NCBI RefSeq assembly: GCF_900129635.1
Contig: NZ_FSRB01000001.1
Span: forward strand, 4,751,501-4,815,500
Source of the DNA: Singulisphaera sp. GP187
Lineage (GTDB): Bacteria > Planctomycetota > Planctomycetia > Isosphaerales > Isosphaeraceae
Length of the DNA stretch: 64,000 nucleotides
Reading direction: 5' to 3'
Translations under genes and position numbers: made by a program
The notes under the pieces: model-generated
The model's database searches: none
What the model was told of the DNA's origin: nothing
The model's input: the letters and a program-made list of their open reading frames with translations, nothing else
Shown: positions 27,580-35,589 of the stretch, in pieces
Layout: the number at the start of each line of letters is the position of its first letter
How positions within the stretch are numbered: position 1 is the first letter of the stretch

Positions 27580-29379
27580 TCAATACCGCTTGCCGTGCAA
27601 GGGGGGGCCGACGCCGGTCAGAGGAAGGTAGTAGGTGTCGGACGGAATCCGATCACCGGGGCGGTAGTAGCCCAGGTCGTACTCAGGCTCCCAGGGCGGG
27701 TCCATGATGAGGTTGTAGGGCAGGAGAGCGATCTGAGCGGCGAAGAGCCCGATCGAGGCGATCGGCTGGAAGATCTGATTGCGCTGGATCGACTGCTTCG
27801 GGTCGTCCACCGGGTACGAGAGGAAGCGCCCGGCCGGGCCGACGGCCTGCTCGACGCTCTGCCCGTAGCGCTCGAGAGCGGCATCCTGGAAGTAGAGCGG
27901 CATGTGGCAGACGGCGGACGCCGACCAGTACTTACGATTCGGTTCCCACTCGCGCTTGGCCAGCGGAACAAACTCATCGGGGACCGGGATCGCACGGATC
28001 GGCCGGGCCTCAGTCGGGCTGGGAGCCCGAGAGATTTCGAGCCGGGGCGCGGGGAGTCCCGAAGACGTCGTCAACGATCGCGCATCGCCGATGTTCGGCG
28101 TGCTGCCGGGAATGATCCGGTCGGGGGCCGCTTTGGCGCGGAGGTCATCCTCCTGCTTTTGCGCGATCCGCTCGACTTCCCGCTGCAGTTCCGGGCTCAG
28201 GGTCGAAGGGACATTGGCGGACCGTTCGGGAATGAAACTATCGGGCGACACGCTCCGGGGCTGGACCTGGTCAGCGCCTCGCCCCATGCTTTCCGCAGCC
28301 AACGGCGGGGGCGATTCCTCGCTCACAGCGGGAGCGGGCCGCGACGACGGAGGCTCGGTCGCCTCGGGACGAGCCGCAACTCGGGGAGCCGGAGGCTCGG
28401 GCAATGATTCCGGCAGATCGGGAGCCGTCCCGGGTAGTTCGGCCGGAGCCGTTGTCTCGGGAACCGGAACCGGAGCCGGAGCCGGGGCTTCCGTCGCCAA
28501 CGGGGCAGGCGGCTCGGACGCCAACGGGGCCGGGGCTTCCGTCGCCAACGGGGCCGGGGCTTCCGAAACCAGCGGGGCCGGCATCGAAGGGGTTTCCGGC
28601 ACCGGTGTCGGTGTGGGAGCCGGCGGCTCGGCGGCGGGCGGCTCGGACGCGTTGTTCGACAGCGGCGGCAGTGGCGTCGGGTTGAGATCCAAGGGGGCCA
28701 GCTCATTCGCCGAGGGGGCGGCGGCCGGAATCCGCGCCGGAGCCGGCTCGGCGAGGGGTGAGGTCGTCCCTCCCCGGGCCAGGGTCATCGCCGTGTCTTG
28801 AGCCGGCGACGCGGTCAAGGGGTCAGCGGTCGCCGTGCCGCGGGGCAGCGGCGGCAGGCTGGCCTCGGACGAAGCGACCGCGAGCGGCGGCAGGCCGGTG
28901 AGGGTCGCGGAAGTCGGCTTCACGGCGGGGCTGGTGCCGCTGGTGAGCTGGATCGTTTCCGCGGCCGCAGCCGGGGCGACCGGCTTCGTCGACTTGGCCA
29001 AGGCGAACGCCCCTGGACGTCGGATCGGCCCGCGCCCGGCATAGGAACGGCTGGCGGAGCCGTCGCCCGCCTCGCGCATTCCGCGACGAGCGTTGTCGAT
29101 GCCCTGAATCAGCGCCTGACGCTCGGAGGGGTTCAACTCCGCCTTGCGCTGTTCCGCCTCGCGGAAGAAGTTCAAGGCGCGTTCATACTCCTGATATTTC
29201 AGGTAGTCCCACCCGTTACGAAGCAGGTAACGCGCCCCGCGCGACGTCGTCATGCCGGGTATGGAGGCGGTGGACGTCCCCAGTCCGCTGTCGGGCGGAG
29301 TCTGCTGGGCCATAAGCGTTGTGGCCGACAAGGCAGTCCCAAGGACCGCCGCCGTCAATGCCGAGGTTTTGCGACGCAA
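27580..29379 (-). CDS. Secreted Ala/Pro-rich repeat protein, conserved hypothetical
   Basis: A 599-aa protein. The frame opens at 29448, but TTG at 29379 is preferred: it follows CAAGGAGG on the minus strand (29386-29393) by 6 nt and gives a good signal peptide (RRKTSALTAAVLGTALSA). Residues 40-105 are TPR-like (RNGWDYLKYQEYERALNFFR). The middle is Pro/Ala/Glu-rich with repeated units such as PLATEAPAPLASEPPAPLA, probably an extended linker. The C-terminal 130 residues are compact and aromatic (YWSASAVCHMPLYFQDAALE and NLIMDPPWEPEYDLGYYRPG). It may span or attach to the envelope; no enzyme motif is visible. Confidence 0.85.
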   Translation of the reverse strand: MRRKTSALTAAVLGTALSATTLMAQQTPPDSGLGTSTASIPGMTTSRGARYLLRNGWDYLKYQEYERALNFFREAEQRKAELNPSERQALIQGIDNARRGMREAGDGSASRSYAGRGPIRRPGAFALAKSTKPVAPAAAAETIQLTSGTSPAVKPTSATLTGLPPLAVASSEASLPPLPRGTATADPLTASPAQDTAMTLARGGTTSPLAEPAPARIPAAAPSANELAPLDLNPTPLPPLSNNASEPPAAEPPAPTPTPVPETPSMPAPLVSEAPAPLATEAPAPLASEPPAPLATEAPAPAPVPVPETTAPAELPGTAPDLPESLPEPPAPRVAARPEATEPPSSRPAPAVSEESPPPLAAESMGRGADQVQPRSVSPDSFIPERSANVPSTLSPELQREVERIAQKQEDDLRAKAAPDRIIPGSTPNIGDARSLTTSSGLPAPRLEISRAPSPTEARPIRAIPVPDEFVPLAKREWEPNRKYWSASAVCHMPLYFQDAALERYGQSVEQAVGPAGRFLSYPVDDPKQSIQRNQIFQPIASIGLFAAQIALLPYNLIMDPPWEPEYDLGYYRPGDRIPSDTYYLPLTGVGPPLHGKRY

Positions 29380-29604
29380 GCCACGCCTCCTTGCTGGCTG
29401 AGACGGGCCGCTCGGCTCCCAAGAGCCGACAGCCCGAGACGCTACCATTTACCGTTCGCGACCGAAAAATAAAGAGAGTCAGAATCCACTGTCACTGAGC
29501 CGAAGGACTTTGTCCTTCAATCAGACAGCCAGAAGCCCAACCTTCCTCGATCGGGACGGCGAATGGAAAAAATCGGCCGGGTGAACTCCGTTCACCTGAG
29601 TCTT

Positions 29605-29631
29605 CGTCGGGCGGGTTACTCCCGCCCGACG
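29605..29631 (-). terminator. Hairpin downstream of the IMP dehydrogenase gene
   Basis: CGTCGGGCGGG (29605-29615) pairs with CCCGCCCGACG (29621-29631) over a 5-nt loop, 77 bp past the stop on the minus strand. A second small palindrome, GTGAAC-TCC-GTTCAC, follows at 29581-29595. It probably ends the guaB transcript, although no T-tract is present. Confidence 0.65.
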
Positions 29632-29707
29632 CGTTTGAGAGTTGAACTCAAGCAAGCCGAATCAAGATGTGAAAAATTCGCAGAATGTCGAGAGCAAATC
29701 GATCCGA

Positions 29708-31216
29708 TCAGACCGACCCGCGACCCGACTCGTTTTCGTTGCTGAAGCTGGAGTAATTGGGCGCTTCTTGGGTAATGACGATGTCATGGGGGTGCCCCTC
29801 CAAGACCGAGGCGCCGGTGACCTGAATGAATCGGGACTTGGTCCGCAGTTCCTCGATGGTTCGGGTTCCGCAATACCCCATCCCCGCCCGCAGGCCGCCG
29901 ATGAGCTGAAAGACATAGTCGGCCAGTGGCCCCTTGTACGGAACGCGTCCCTCGACCCCTTCGGGGACGAGTTTCTGGGGCGACCCGCTCTTGCCGTCGG
30001 ACGACCGCGAGGACGCCTCTTGGCGGTAGCGTTCGTGGGAGCCTTTGGCCATGGCGCCGATCGATCCCATCCCGCGATAGGTCTTAAAGCTCCGGCCGCG
30101 GTAGATGATCGTGTCGCCGGGGCTTTCGGCCAGTCCCGCGAAGAGCCCGCCAATCATGACACTGTGCGCTCCGGCGGCAAGGGCCTTGGTGATATCGCCG
30201 GAGTAGCGGATCCCGCCGTCGGCAATGATCGGCACCCGTCCGGCCGCGGCCTTGGCTGCCTGGTAGACGGCGGTGATCTGCGGCACGCCAACCCCCGAGA
30301 CAACCCGCGTGGTGCAGATCGAACCCGGCCCGATGCCCACCTTCACGGCGTCGGCTCCCGCCTCGATCAAGTCCCGCGTTCCCTCGGCGGTGGCCACATT
30401 CCCGGCGATCACCTCGATCGTAAAGTCCCGTTTGATCCGTCTCACGGTCTCGATCACGTTGAGGCTATGACCATGCGCGGAATCCACGATCAAGACGTCG
30501 ACGTCGGCCTCGAGCAACGAGTTGATCCGCTCGAAGTCGTTCACCCCCACCGCGGCGCCCACACAGAGCCGGCCCCGCTGGTCCTTGCATGCATGGGGGT
30601 AGCGATGAAGCTTGTCGATATCCTTGATCGTGATCATTCCCTTCAGCCGGTATTCATCGTCAACCAGCAGAAGTTTCTCCACCTTATTTTTCGTCAAAAT
30701 CCGATCGGCCTCTTCCAGGCTGGTATCGGCGGGGGCGGTGACGAGGTTCTCCTTGGTCATCACCTCCTCGATCCGCAGCTCGTTCGACTCCAGGAACCGG
30801 AGGTCGCGGCGGGTGAGGATGCCCCGCAGTTGGCCGTTGACGGTGATCGGCACACCCGAGATGTTGTGCCCCTGCATGATCTCGCGAGCCTGACCCACCG
30901 TGGCGTTCGGGGGAAGCGTGATCGGATCAACGATGATCCCATTCTCCGAGCGCTTCACCTTGTCGACCTCGCGGGTCTGTTCTTCAATCGACATGTTCTT
31001 GTGGATGACGCCGAGCCCCCCCTCCTGGGCCAGCGCGATCGACAACTCGGCTTCGGTCACCGAATCCATCGGGGCTGACAGAATGGGGATGTTCAGGGCG
31101 ATCTTGGCGGTCAACTGAGTCTTGGTATCGACTTGTCGAGGGAGCAGTTCAGAGTAGCCAGGTTCAAGCAAAACGTCGTCGAAGGTGATGCCTTGATAGG
31201 CGATGCGCTCTTGCAT
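29708..31216 (-). CDS. guaB: Inosine-5'-monophosphate dehydrogenase
   Basis: A 502-aa IMP dehydrogenase, the NAD-dependent enzyme that converts IMP to XMP in GTP synthesis. Seen in the sequence: the N-terminal TFDDVLLEPGYSELLPR, two CBS domains inserted at about residues 95-220, the phosphate-binding region VGIGPGSICTTRVVSGVG with the catalytic Cys, ADGGIRYSGDI, and the flap region ending in YRGMGSIGAM. The ATG at 31216 is chosen because GGAGG precedes it on the minus strand and it matches the usual start (MQERIAYQG); an open extension to 31393 is unlikely to be translated. It appears monocistronic. Confidence 0.97.
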   Translation of the reverse strand: MQERIAYQGITFDDVLLEPGYSELLPRQVDTKTQLTAKIALNIPILSAPMDSVTEAELSIALAQEGGLGVIHKNMSIEEQTREVDKVKRSENGIIVDPITLPPNATVGQAREIMQGHNISGVPITVNGQLRGILTRRDLRFLESNELRIEEVMTKENLVTAPADTSLEEADRILTKNKVEKLLLVDDEYRLKGMITIKDIDKLHRYPHACKDQRGRLCVGAAVGVNDFERINSLLEADVDVLIVDSAHGHSLNVIETVRRIKRDFTIEVIAGNVATAEGTRDLIEAGADAVKVGIGPGSICTTRVVSGVGVPQITAVYQAAKAAAGRVPIIADGGIRYSGDITKALAAGAHSVMIGGLFAGLAESPGDTIIYRGRSFKTYRGMGSIGAMAKGSHERYRQEASSRSSDGKSGSPQKLVPEGVEGRVPYKGPLADYVFQLIGGLRAGMGYCGTRTIEELRTKSRFIQVTGASVLEGHPHDIVITQEAPNYSSFSNENESGRGSV

Positions 31217-31476
31217 CGGGAAAAGCCTCCGAGCCCGGTAATGAGTATCTGGCCCGACCGGTTGCGGCGTCGGATCGGGTTCAGGGTGCCTTTCCTTACC
31301 CATTACAACCGCCATGACGATCTCTGGCAAGGTCAACCGGCGGATGATCTGTACAGTCGGCCTCGGTTTCCCCCCTTGGCACGCGGTCACCATTTGGCCT
31401 TTGGCTACCTTGGAGGGGTGGCTATGATGAGTCGCGGATCAGGGATCGAACAAACGCTGCAACCAGGACGGAACGC

Positions 31477-33078
31477 GTGACCACAACTTTCGCCACGCCC
31501 CCCCCCAATTCGCCACCGCTCCCTCCCGTTCTCGGCCGGCTGCTGAGCGGGACCTTCTGGCTGGCGCTGCGGACTCCGCTTCAGGCGATCTTCGTCCTTT
31601 GGAGCACGCGGCTGACGCTCCAGGTCATCGGCCCCGACCAGTGGGGGGCCTACAATTTCGCCTGGGGGTTCGGGTTCCTCCAGTTCCTGCTGGAGTTCGG
31701 GATCAGCTCGGCGCTCCAGCAGCAGATCTCGTCGCGCTGGACCAAGGGCGATCGCGACGGGGTCAACCGCTCGATCGCCTGCGGGATGTCGTTCTACGCG
31801 GCCATGGCCGTGGTTCAGGCCGCCGTCCTGCTCAGCCTGGCCTACTGGCCCTACCTGGCCGAGCGGTTCCAGGGGAATTCGTATCGCCTGATCGTCAAGC
31901 TGCTCTGGCTCCAGGCGCTCACGGCCCCTTGCTACGGGCTCTCGATGGTCATCACGAGCGTGCTGCAAGCCGCGCGGCGATATGACTTCATTCCTCGATA
32001 CGAGGTCGCGATCGTCATCCTTCGGTTCGCGATCCTCTGGTTCGGCCTGAACGCCGGGGTCGACTTCTTCTTGGTCATCGTGACGCAAACACTGGTTTCG
32101 ATCGGGCTGGCCATGGGCCCCGCGATCTGGGTCATGGTCCATGAGCTCGGACACATCCCCCATTTCCGGGGGGCCCGACGCGACGACTACAAAGCACTTT
32201 TACACATCAGTTTCTACATGTTCCTGATTCAACTGAGCGTGGTACTGGCCGATAAGATCGACACCACGATGTTGGGCTTGGCCCTGCCCGATCAGCCGGC
32301 GCTAGGGGTCTCGGTCTACGGTGTCGTCAGTAAGCCGTTCAGCCAGATCCGCCAGGTCGGCTGGATGCTCGCTTCCCTCGTGATGCCGGCGGTCGCCAGC
32401 CTGGCGGCGGCGCGTGATGATCGCGGGCTCGACCGAATCAAGTACGACGCTCCCCGGCTGCACCTAGGCATCCTCCTCCCGGTCGCTCTCCTGGCCTGGG
32501 TCTACGCCGGCCCCTTCTTGACGCTCTGGGTGAGCGACGATCTCGGCTACGACGGCGCTCAGGTGGCCCCGCTGATGCGCCTTTTCCTGATCGCGACGCT
32601 CCCGCTCTTGCTGGCCGTCCACGCCCAGATGGCGATCGGCATGAATAAAATCGCAGTGATCGCGATCGCCGCACTGGCCGGTTCACTGTTCAACCTGCCG
32701 ATCAGCTACTTCTTGACCCGCCAGCTCGGGGTTGCCGGAGTGATCTGGGGGACCGTGCTGACGACCGTCTTCTCGAACTTCCTGATCCCGGGCATCTACA
32801 TCTTCCGGGTCCTGGACATCCGCTGGAAGACCTACCTGACCCGGACCCTGGCCCCGCCGCTGGCCGGAGCGGCCTCCCTGATCGCCGTGACCTGGATTTG
32901 CCGAACCTGGTTTCCGATCGTGCTCCAGGGAAGAACGCCCCTGGCCCAGTCGCCCCCGCTGCTGGCCCACCTGACCATCGGCTCGCTGGCCTACATCGCC
33001 GGCTACCTGGTCGTTCCCAAGGGACGCGAAGACCTCGAGATCATCTTCCGGAGATTCCGCAAGCAGGCCCCGGCGTAA
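31477..33078 (+). CDS. Oligosaccharide flippase family membrane protein
   Basis: A 533-aa polytopic protein of the MATE-like polysaccharide-exporter (Wzx/RfbX) group, which moves lipid-linked sugars across the inner membrane. About 12-14 hydrophobic helices are visible. The family-typical N-terminus includes LLSGTFWLALRTPLQAIFVL and VIGPDQWGAYNFAWGFGFLQ. The GTG at 31477 begins the frame. No glycosyltransferase lies nearby, so the substrate cannot be inferred from context. It is divergent from guaB. Confidence 0.88.
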   Translation: MTTTFATPPPNSPPLPPVLGRLLSGTFWLALRTPLQAIFVLWSTRLTLQVIGPDQWGAYNFAWGFGFLQFLLEFGISSALQQQISSRWTKGDRDGVNRSIACGMSFYAAMAVVQAAVLLSLAYWPYLAERFQGNSYRLIVKLLWLQALTAPCYGLSMVITSVLQAARRYDFIPRYEVAIVILRFAILWFGLNAGVDFFLVIVTQTLVSIGLAMGPAIWVMVHELGHIPHFRGARRDDYKALLHISFYMFLIQLSVVLADKIDTTMLGLALPDQPALGVSVYGVVSKPFSQIRQVGWMLASLVMPAVASLAAARDDRGLDRIKYDAPRLHLGILLPVALLAWVYAGPFLTLWVSDDLGYDGAQVAPLMRLFLIATLPLLLAVHAQMAIGMNKIAVIAIAALAGSLFNLPISYFLTRQLGVAGVIWGTVLTTVFSNFLIPGIYIFRVLDIRWKTYLTRTLAPPLAGAASLIAVTWICRTWFPIVLQGRTPLAQSPPLLAHLTIGSLAYIAGYLVVPKGREDLEIIFRRFRKQAPA

Positions 33079-33100
33079 CCGCCTTGGGTCAGGCAGTTGA

Positions 33101-33122
33101 CGCTCGCCCATCAAGGCGAGCG
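33101..33122 (+). terminator. Hairpin after the flippase, part of a dispersed repeat
   Basis: CGCTCGCC (33101-33108) pairs with GGCGAGCG (33115-33122), 23 bp past the stop. The following sequence to about 33145 (GGGGAGCGTCAGTTCCCTGT) closely resembles 52340-52368 inside the IS4-family element, so this is a shared dispersed repeat as well as a likely terminator. Confidence 0.6.
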
Positions 33123-33292
33123 GGGAGCGTCAGTTCCCTGTCTTCGGGCAGAACGAAACCGAAGGAAGCTCCCTCGCTCCGGAGCGAGCGAAAGTGAAGT
33201 GGGTGGATGGACAAGCCTTACTCACCCGACAAAAACAAAAACGATCGACCCGCCGCCGGCCCCACCGGCCCGTGCCCCCTCGGGAGCCTGTC

Positions 33293-34299
33293 ATGCCCGT
33301 CCGAATCGTCGCGATTGATGATGTCCACGCCGCGGAGCATGTCATTCGTGAGCATGTCTCACCGGCCCCGTTAATCCGATCCTATGCCCTCGAGCGCGAG
33401 CTCGGCCTGGCGCCTGATCGCCGAGTCTGGCTCAAGGACTTCGGCTCGACTCCGTCCGGCTCCTTCAAGCTCCTGGGGCGTTGAACTGGCTCGCCAACAA
33501 CCTCGAACGGATCGGCGATCGCCCTGTCGCGGCCCATTCGTCAGGCAACTTTGCCTCGGGAATCGCGTTCGCGGGAATGCGGTTCGCCAAACGCGTGATC
33601 GTCGTCATGCCGGAAACCGCCCCCCAGGTGAAGTTCCAGCTCACGCGATCCTTCGGCGCGGAGGTCCGCACCTACGACATCGCCCGCGATCACCTGACCG
33701 GCGAACGCGACCGGTTAACCCGAGAGATCGCCGAGGGGGAAGGCGCTATTCAGGCCTCTCCGTATGACGATCCCCATGTGATCGCCGGCAACGGCGTGGG
33801 GGCTCTGGAGATCGTCCGCGACCTCAAGCGCGAGGGACGCAGCGTCTCCCACTTCTTCTGTCCGGTCAGCGGCGGAGGCCTGATGGCCGGCCAGGCGATC
33901 GCGATCGCCGACGGGTTCCCGCACGCCCGGATCATTGGAGCCGAACCCGCCGGCGCCGATGACTTCCGCCAATCGCTCGCCGCCGGATCACGACAGCGGA
34001 TCGAGCGGCCGACCAGCATCTGCGACGGGCTCCTCTCGTATGATGTCGGAGAACACAACTGGCCGATCCTCAAGCAGCTCGTGAACCAGGCCGTGGCCAT
34101 CCCGGACCCGGCCACGCAACAAGCCATGCGTTGGGTCTACGAGCGGCATGGCCTCCGCACCGAACCCTCCGGAGCGATTACCATCGCGGCCCTGCTCGGC
34201 AAGCAGGTCGACCTCAGCGGCGACGGCGATCTCGTCGTCGTGATCAGCGGACGAAATGTTGATGACGACACGTTTCGGACCTGGATCACCGCGGCCTGA
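33293..34299 (+). pseudogene. PLP-dependent serine/threonine dehydratase, frameshifted
   Basis: The ATG at 33293 opens a typical fold-type II dehydratase: APLIRSYALERELG, then the PLP-binding lysine in STPSGSFKLLG. The frame then hits TGA at 33482-33484. In the -1 frame the protein continues without loss from 33475 (ALNWLANNLERIG, HSSGNFASGIAFAG, PVSGGGLMAGQAIAIADG) to 34299. One G is missing from the GGGG run at 33476-33479; restoring it gives about 336 aa, the normal family length. It would deaminate serine or threonine to the 2-oxo acid. Either a genuine inactivating mutation or a homopolymer sequencing error explains it; the rest looks under selection. Confidence 0.88.
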
Positions 34300-34959
34300 T
34301 CGATCCCTTGGTTCCTCCGAATTCGCTCGCCCATAAAATCAAAAAAAAGGAGTCTGTCGCAAGGAAACCGGGCCGCCTGTCTGCCCCGGAGGCCGAAATT
34401 CGCGGGAGAAACTCGTTCCCACGCTCTGCGGCCGCACCCGCCGGGGAAGACGACGCGGAGCGTCGCGGACGGCATTCCCACGCAGAGCGTGGGAACGAGA
34501 TTCCGGTATCCTTGCGACAGTCTCAAAAAACAAAGCATCAATCGAACACATGTTTATTTATACATTTAAATATCAACCATTCATAGCCAAGGGCGCAAGC
34601 CCACTCAATCACAAACAAATCAAATCAAATCACAATACAATTTCTCATAATCGCAGTAACGATCTAAAAACCTGGCAGCCCGTCGACATGGCCGCACGCA
34701 TCGCGATGTCGACTCCGGCGGCCTTCGTCGAGCCATCGAAGCCCGTACGAATCCGCTCGGCGCCCGCCCGCGTTTGATCCTGGCATGGAAGCGGCCGTCG
34801 TCGCTCGGCAAGGCCCGGAACAACGGTCGGGCCACGGCGTCACCGGGCCCGGCCGTGGGGCGGGCGTTCCTCGATTTCGAGAAAAGCGGAATACTCGGCC
34901 CCGGTCGTTAGACTACTCACTTGGAGAGGACACGGTACGGCATTTGGAGGCGAGGACCT
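34300..34959. other. 660-bp intergenic region with a hairpin element and an AT-rich patch
   Basis: No gene is recognised. It contains the long inverted repeat at 34350-34523, then a markedly AT-rich stretch (34525-34675), which may include the promoter for the sigma factor gene that starts at 34960. A GGAGG at 34946-34950 supports that GTG start. Confidence 0.5.
34350..34523. repeat. Long nested inverted repeat
   Basis: Inner arms CTCGTTCCCACGCTCTGCG (34412-34430) and its exact complement (34481-34499) pair over 19 bp. Outer arms near 34350-34371 and 34502-34523 (core CTGTCGCAAGG / CCTTGCGACAG) pair with about two mismatches in 22 bp. The whole can fold as one extended hairpin. The inner motif resembles a short repeat I recall as common in planctomycete genomes. 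Confidence 0.75.
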
Positions 34960-35550
34960 GTGGCCAGCGATCGAGGCAGGTCCGCCCTCCGATCGATTCT
35001 CGCGCGGTTCGACGCGGGGACGGTCGGTGGGCTGGCTGACGGGCAGCTCCTGGAGCGATTCGCGATGCGCGACGGCGAGGCCGCCGAGCTGGCGTTCGCC
35101 GCCTTGGTGGGGCGGCACGGGCCGATGGTCCTGCGCGTCTGCCGGGGCGTGCTCCGCGACGGGCACGACGCCGAGGATGCCTTCCAGGCCACCTTCCTCG
35201 TCCTGGCCCGCAAGGCGGGATCGATCCGGCAACGGGATTCGCTGGCCCCCTGGCTCCACGGCGTGGCCTACCACATCGCCAGCACCGCCCGGTCGGCCGC
35301 CGCGCGACGTCGCTCGCACGAGATCAGGGCGGGTCAGGTGAGGCCTCAAGCCGCGGCCGAACCGACCCCGGATGACCTCGAGACGGTGGTCCACGAAGAG
35401 CTTGCCCGGCTTCCCGGGTCCTATCGCGCGGCGGTCGTGCTCTGCTGCCTGGAGGGCCTGACCCAGCAGCAGGCGGCGCAGCACCTGGGCTGGCCGCTCG
35501 GGACGGTCCAGAGCCGGCTGGCCCGCGGCCGGGAACGGCTTCGTGCCTGA
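34960..35550 (+). CDS. ECF-type sigma factor domain protein, 5' part of a sigma-membrane fusion frame
   Basis: A 196-aa sigma-70 family protein. Region 2 is DGHDAEDAFQATFLVLARKA and region 4 is LEGLTQQQAAQHLGWPLGTV followed by QSRLARGRERLRA. GTG at 34960 is chosen for GGAGG at 34946-34950; a TTG at 34921 is also in frame. The stop TGA at 35548-35550 stands where close relatives, such as the gene at 53897-55068, continue with a positively charged LIRRG-type segment. After the TGA the same frame stays open as LSRRGLAPSAA and runs to 38625, so one CGA-to-TGA change may have split a fused gene. Confidence 0.88.
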   Translation: MASDRGRSALRSILARFDAGTVGGLADGQLLERFAMRDGEAAELAFAALVGRHGPMVLRVCRGVLRDGHDAEDAFQATFLVLARKAGSIRQRDSLAPWLHGVAYHIASTARSAAARRRSHEIRAGQVRPQAAAEPTPDDLETVVHEELARLPGSYRAAVVLCCLEGLTQQQAAQHLGWPLGTVQSRLARGRERLRA

Positions 35551-35589
35551 CTGTCGCGACGCGGCCTGGCCCCCTCGGCCGCCCCCGCA

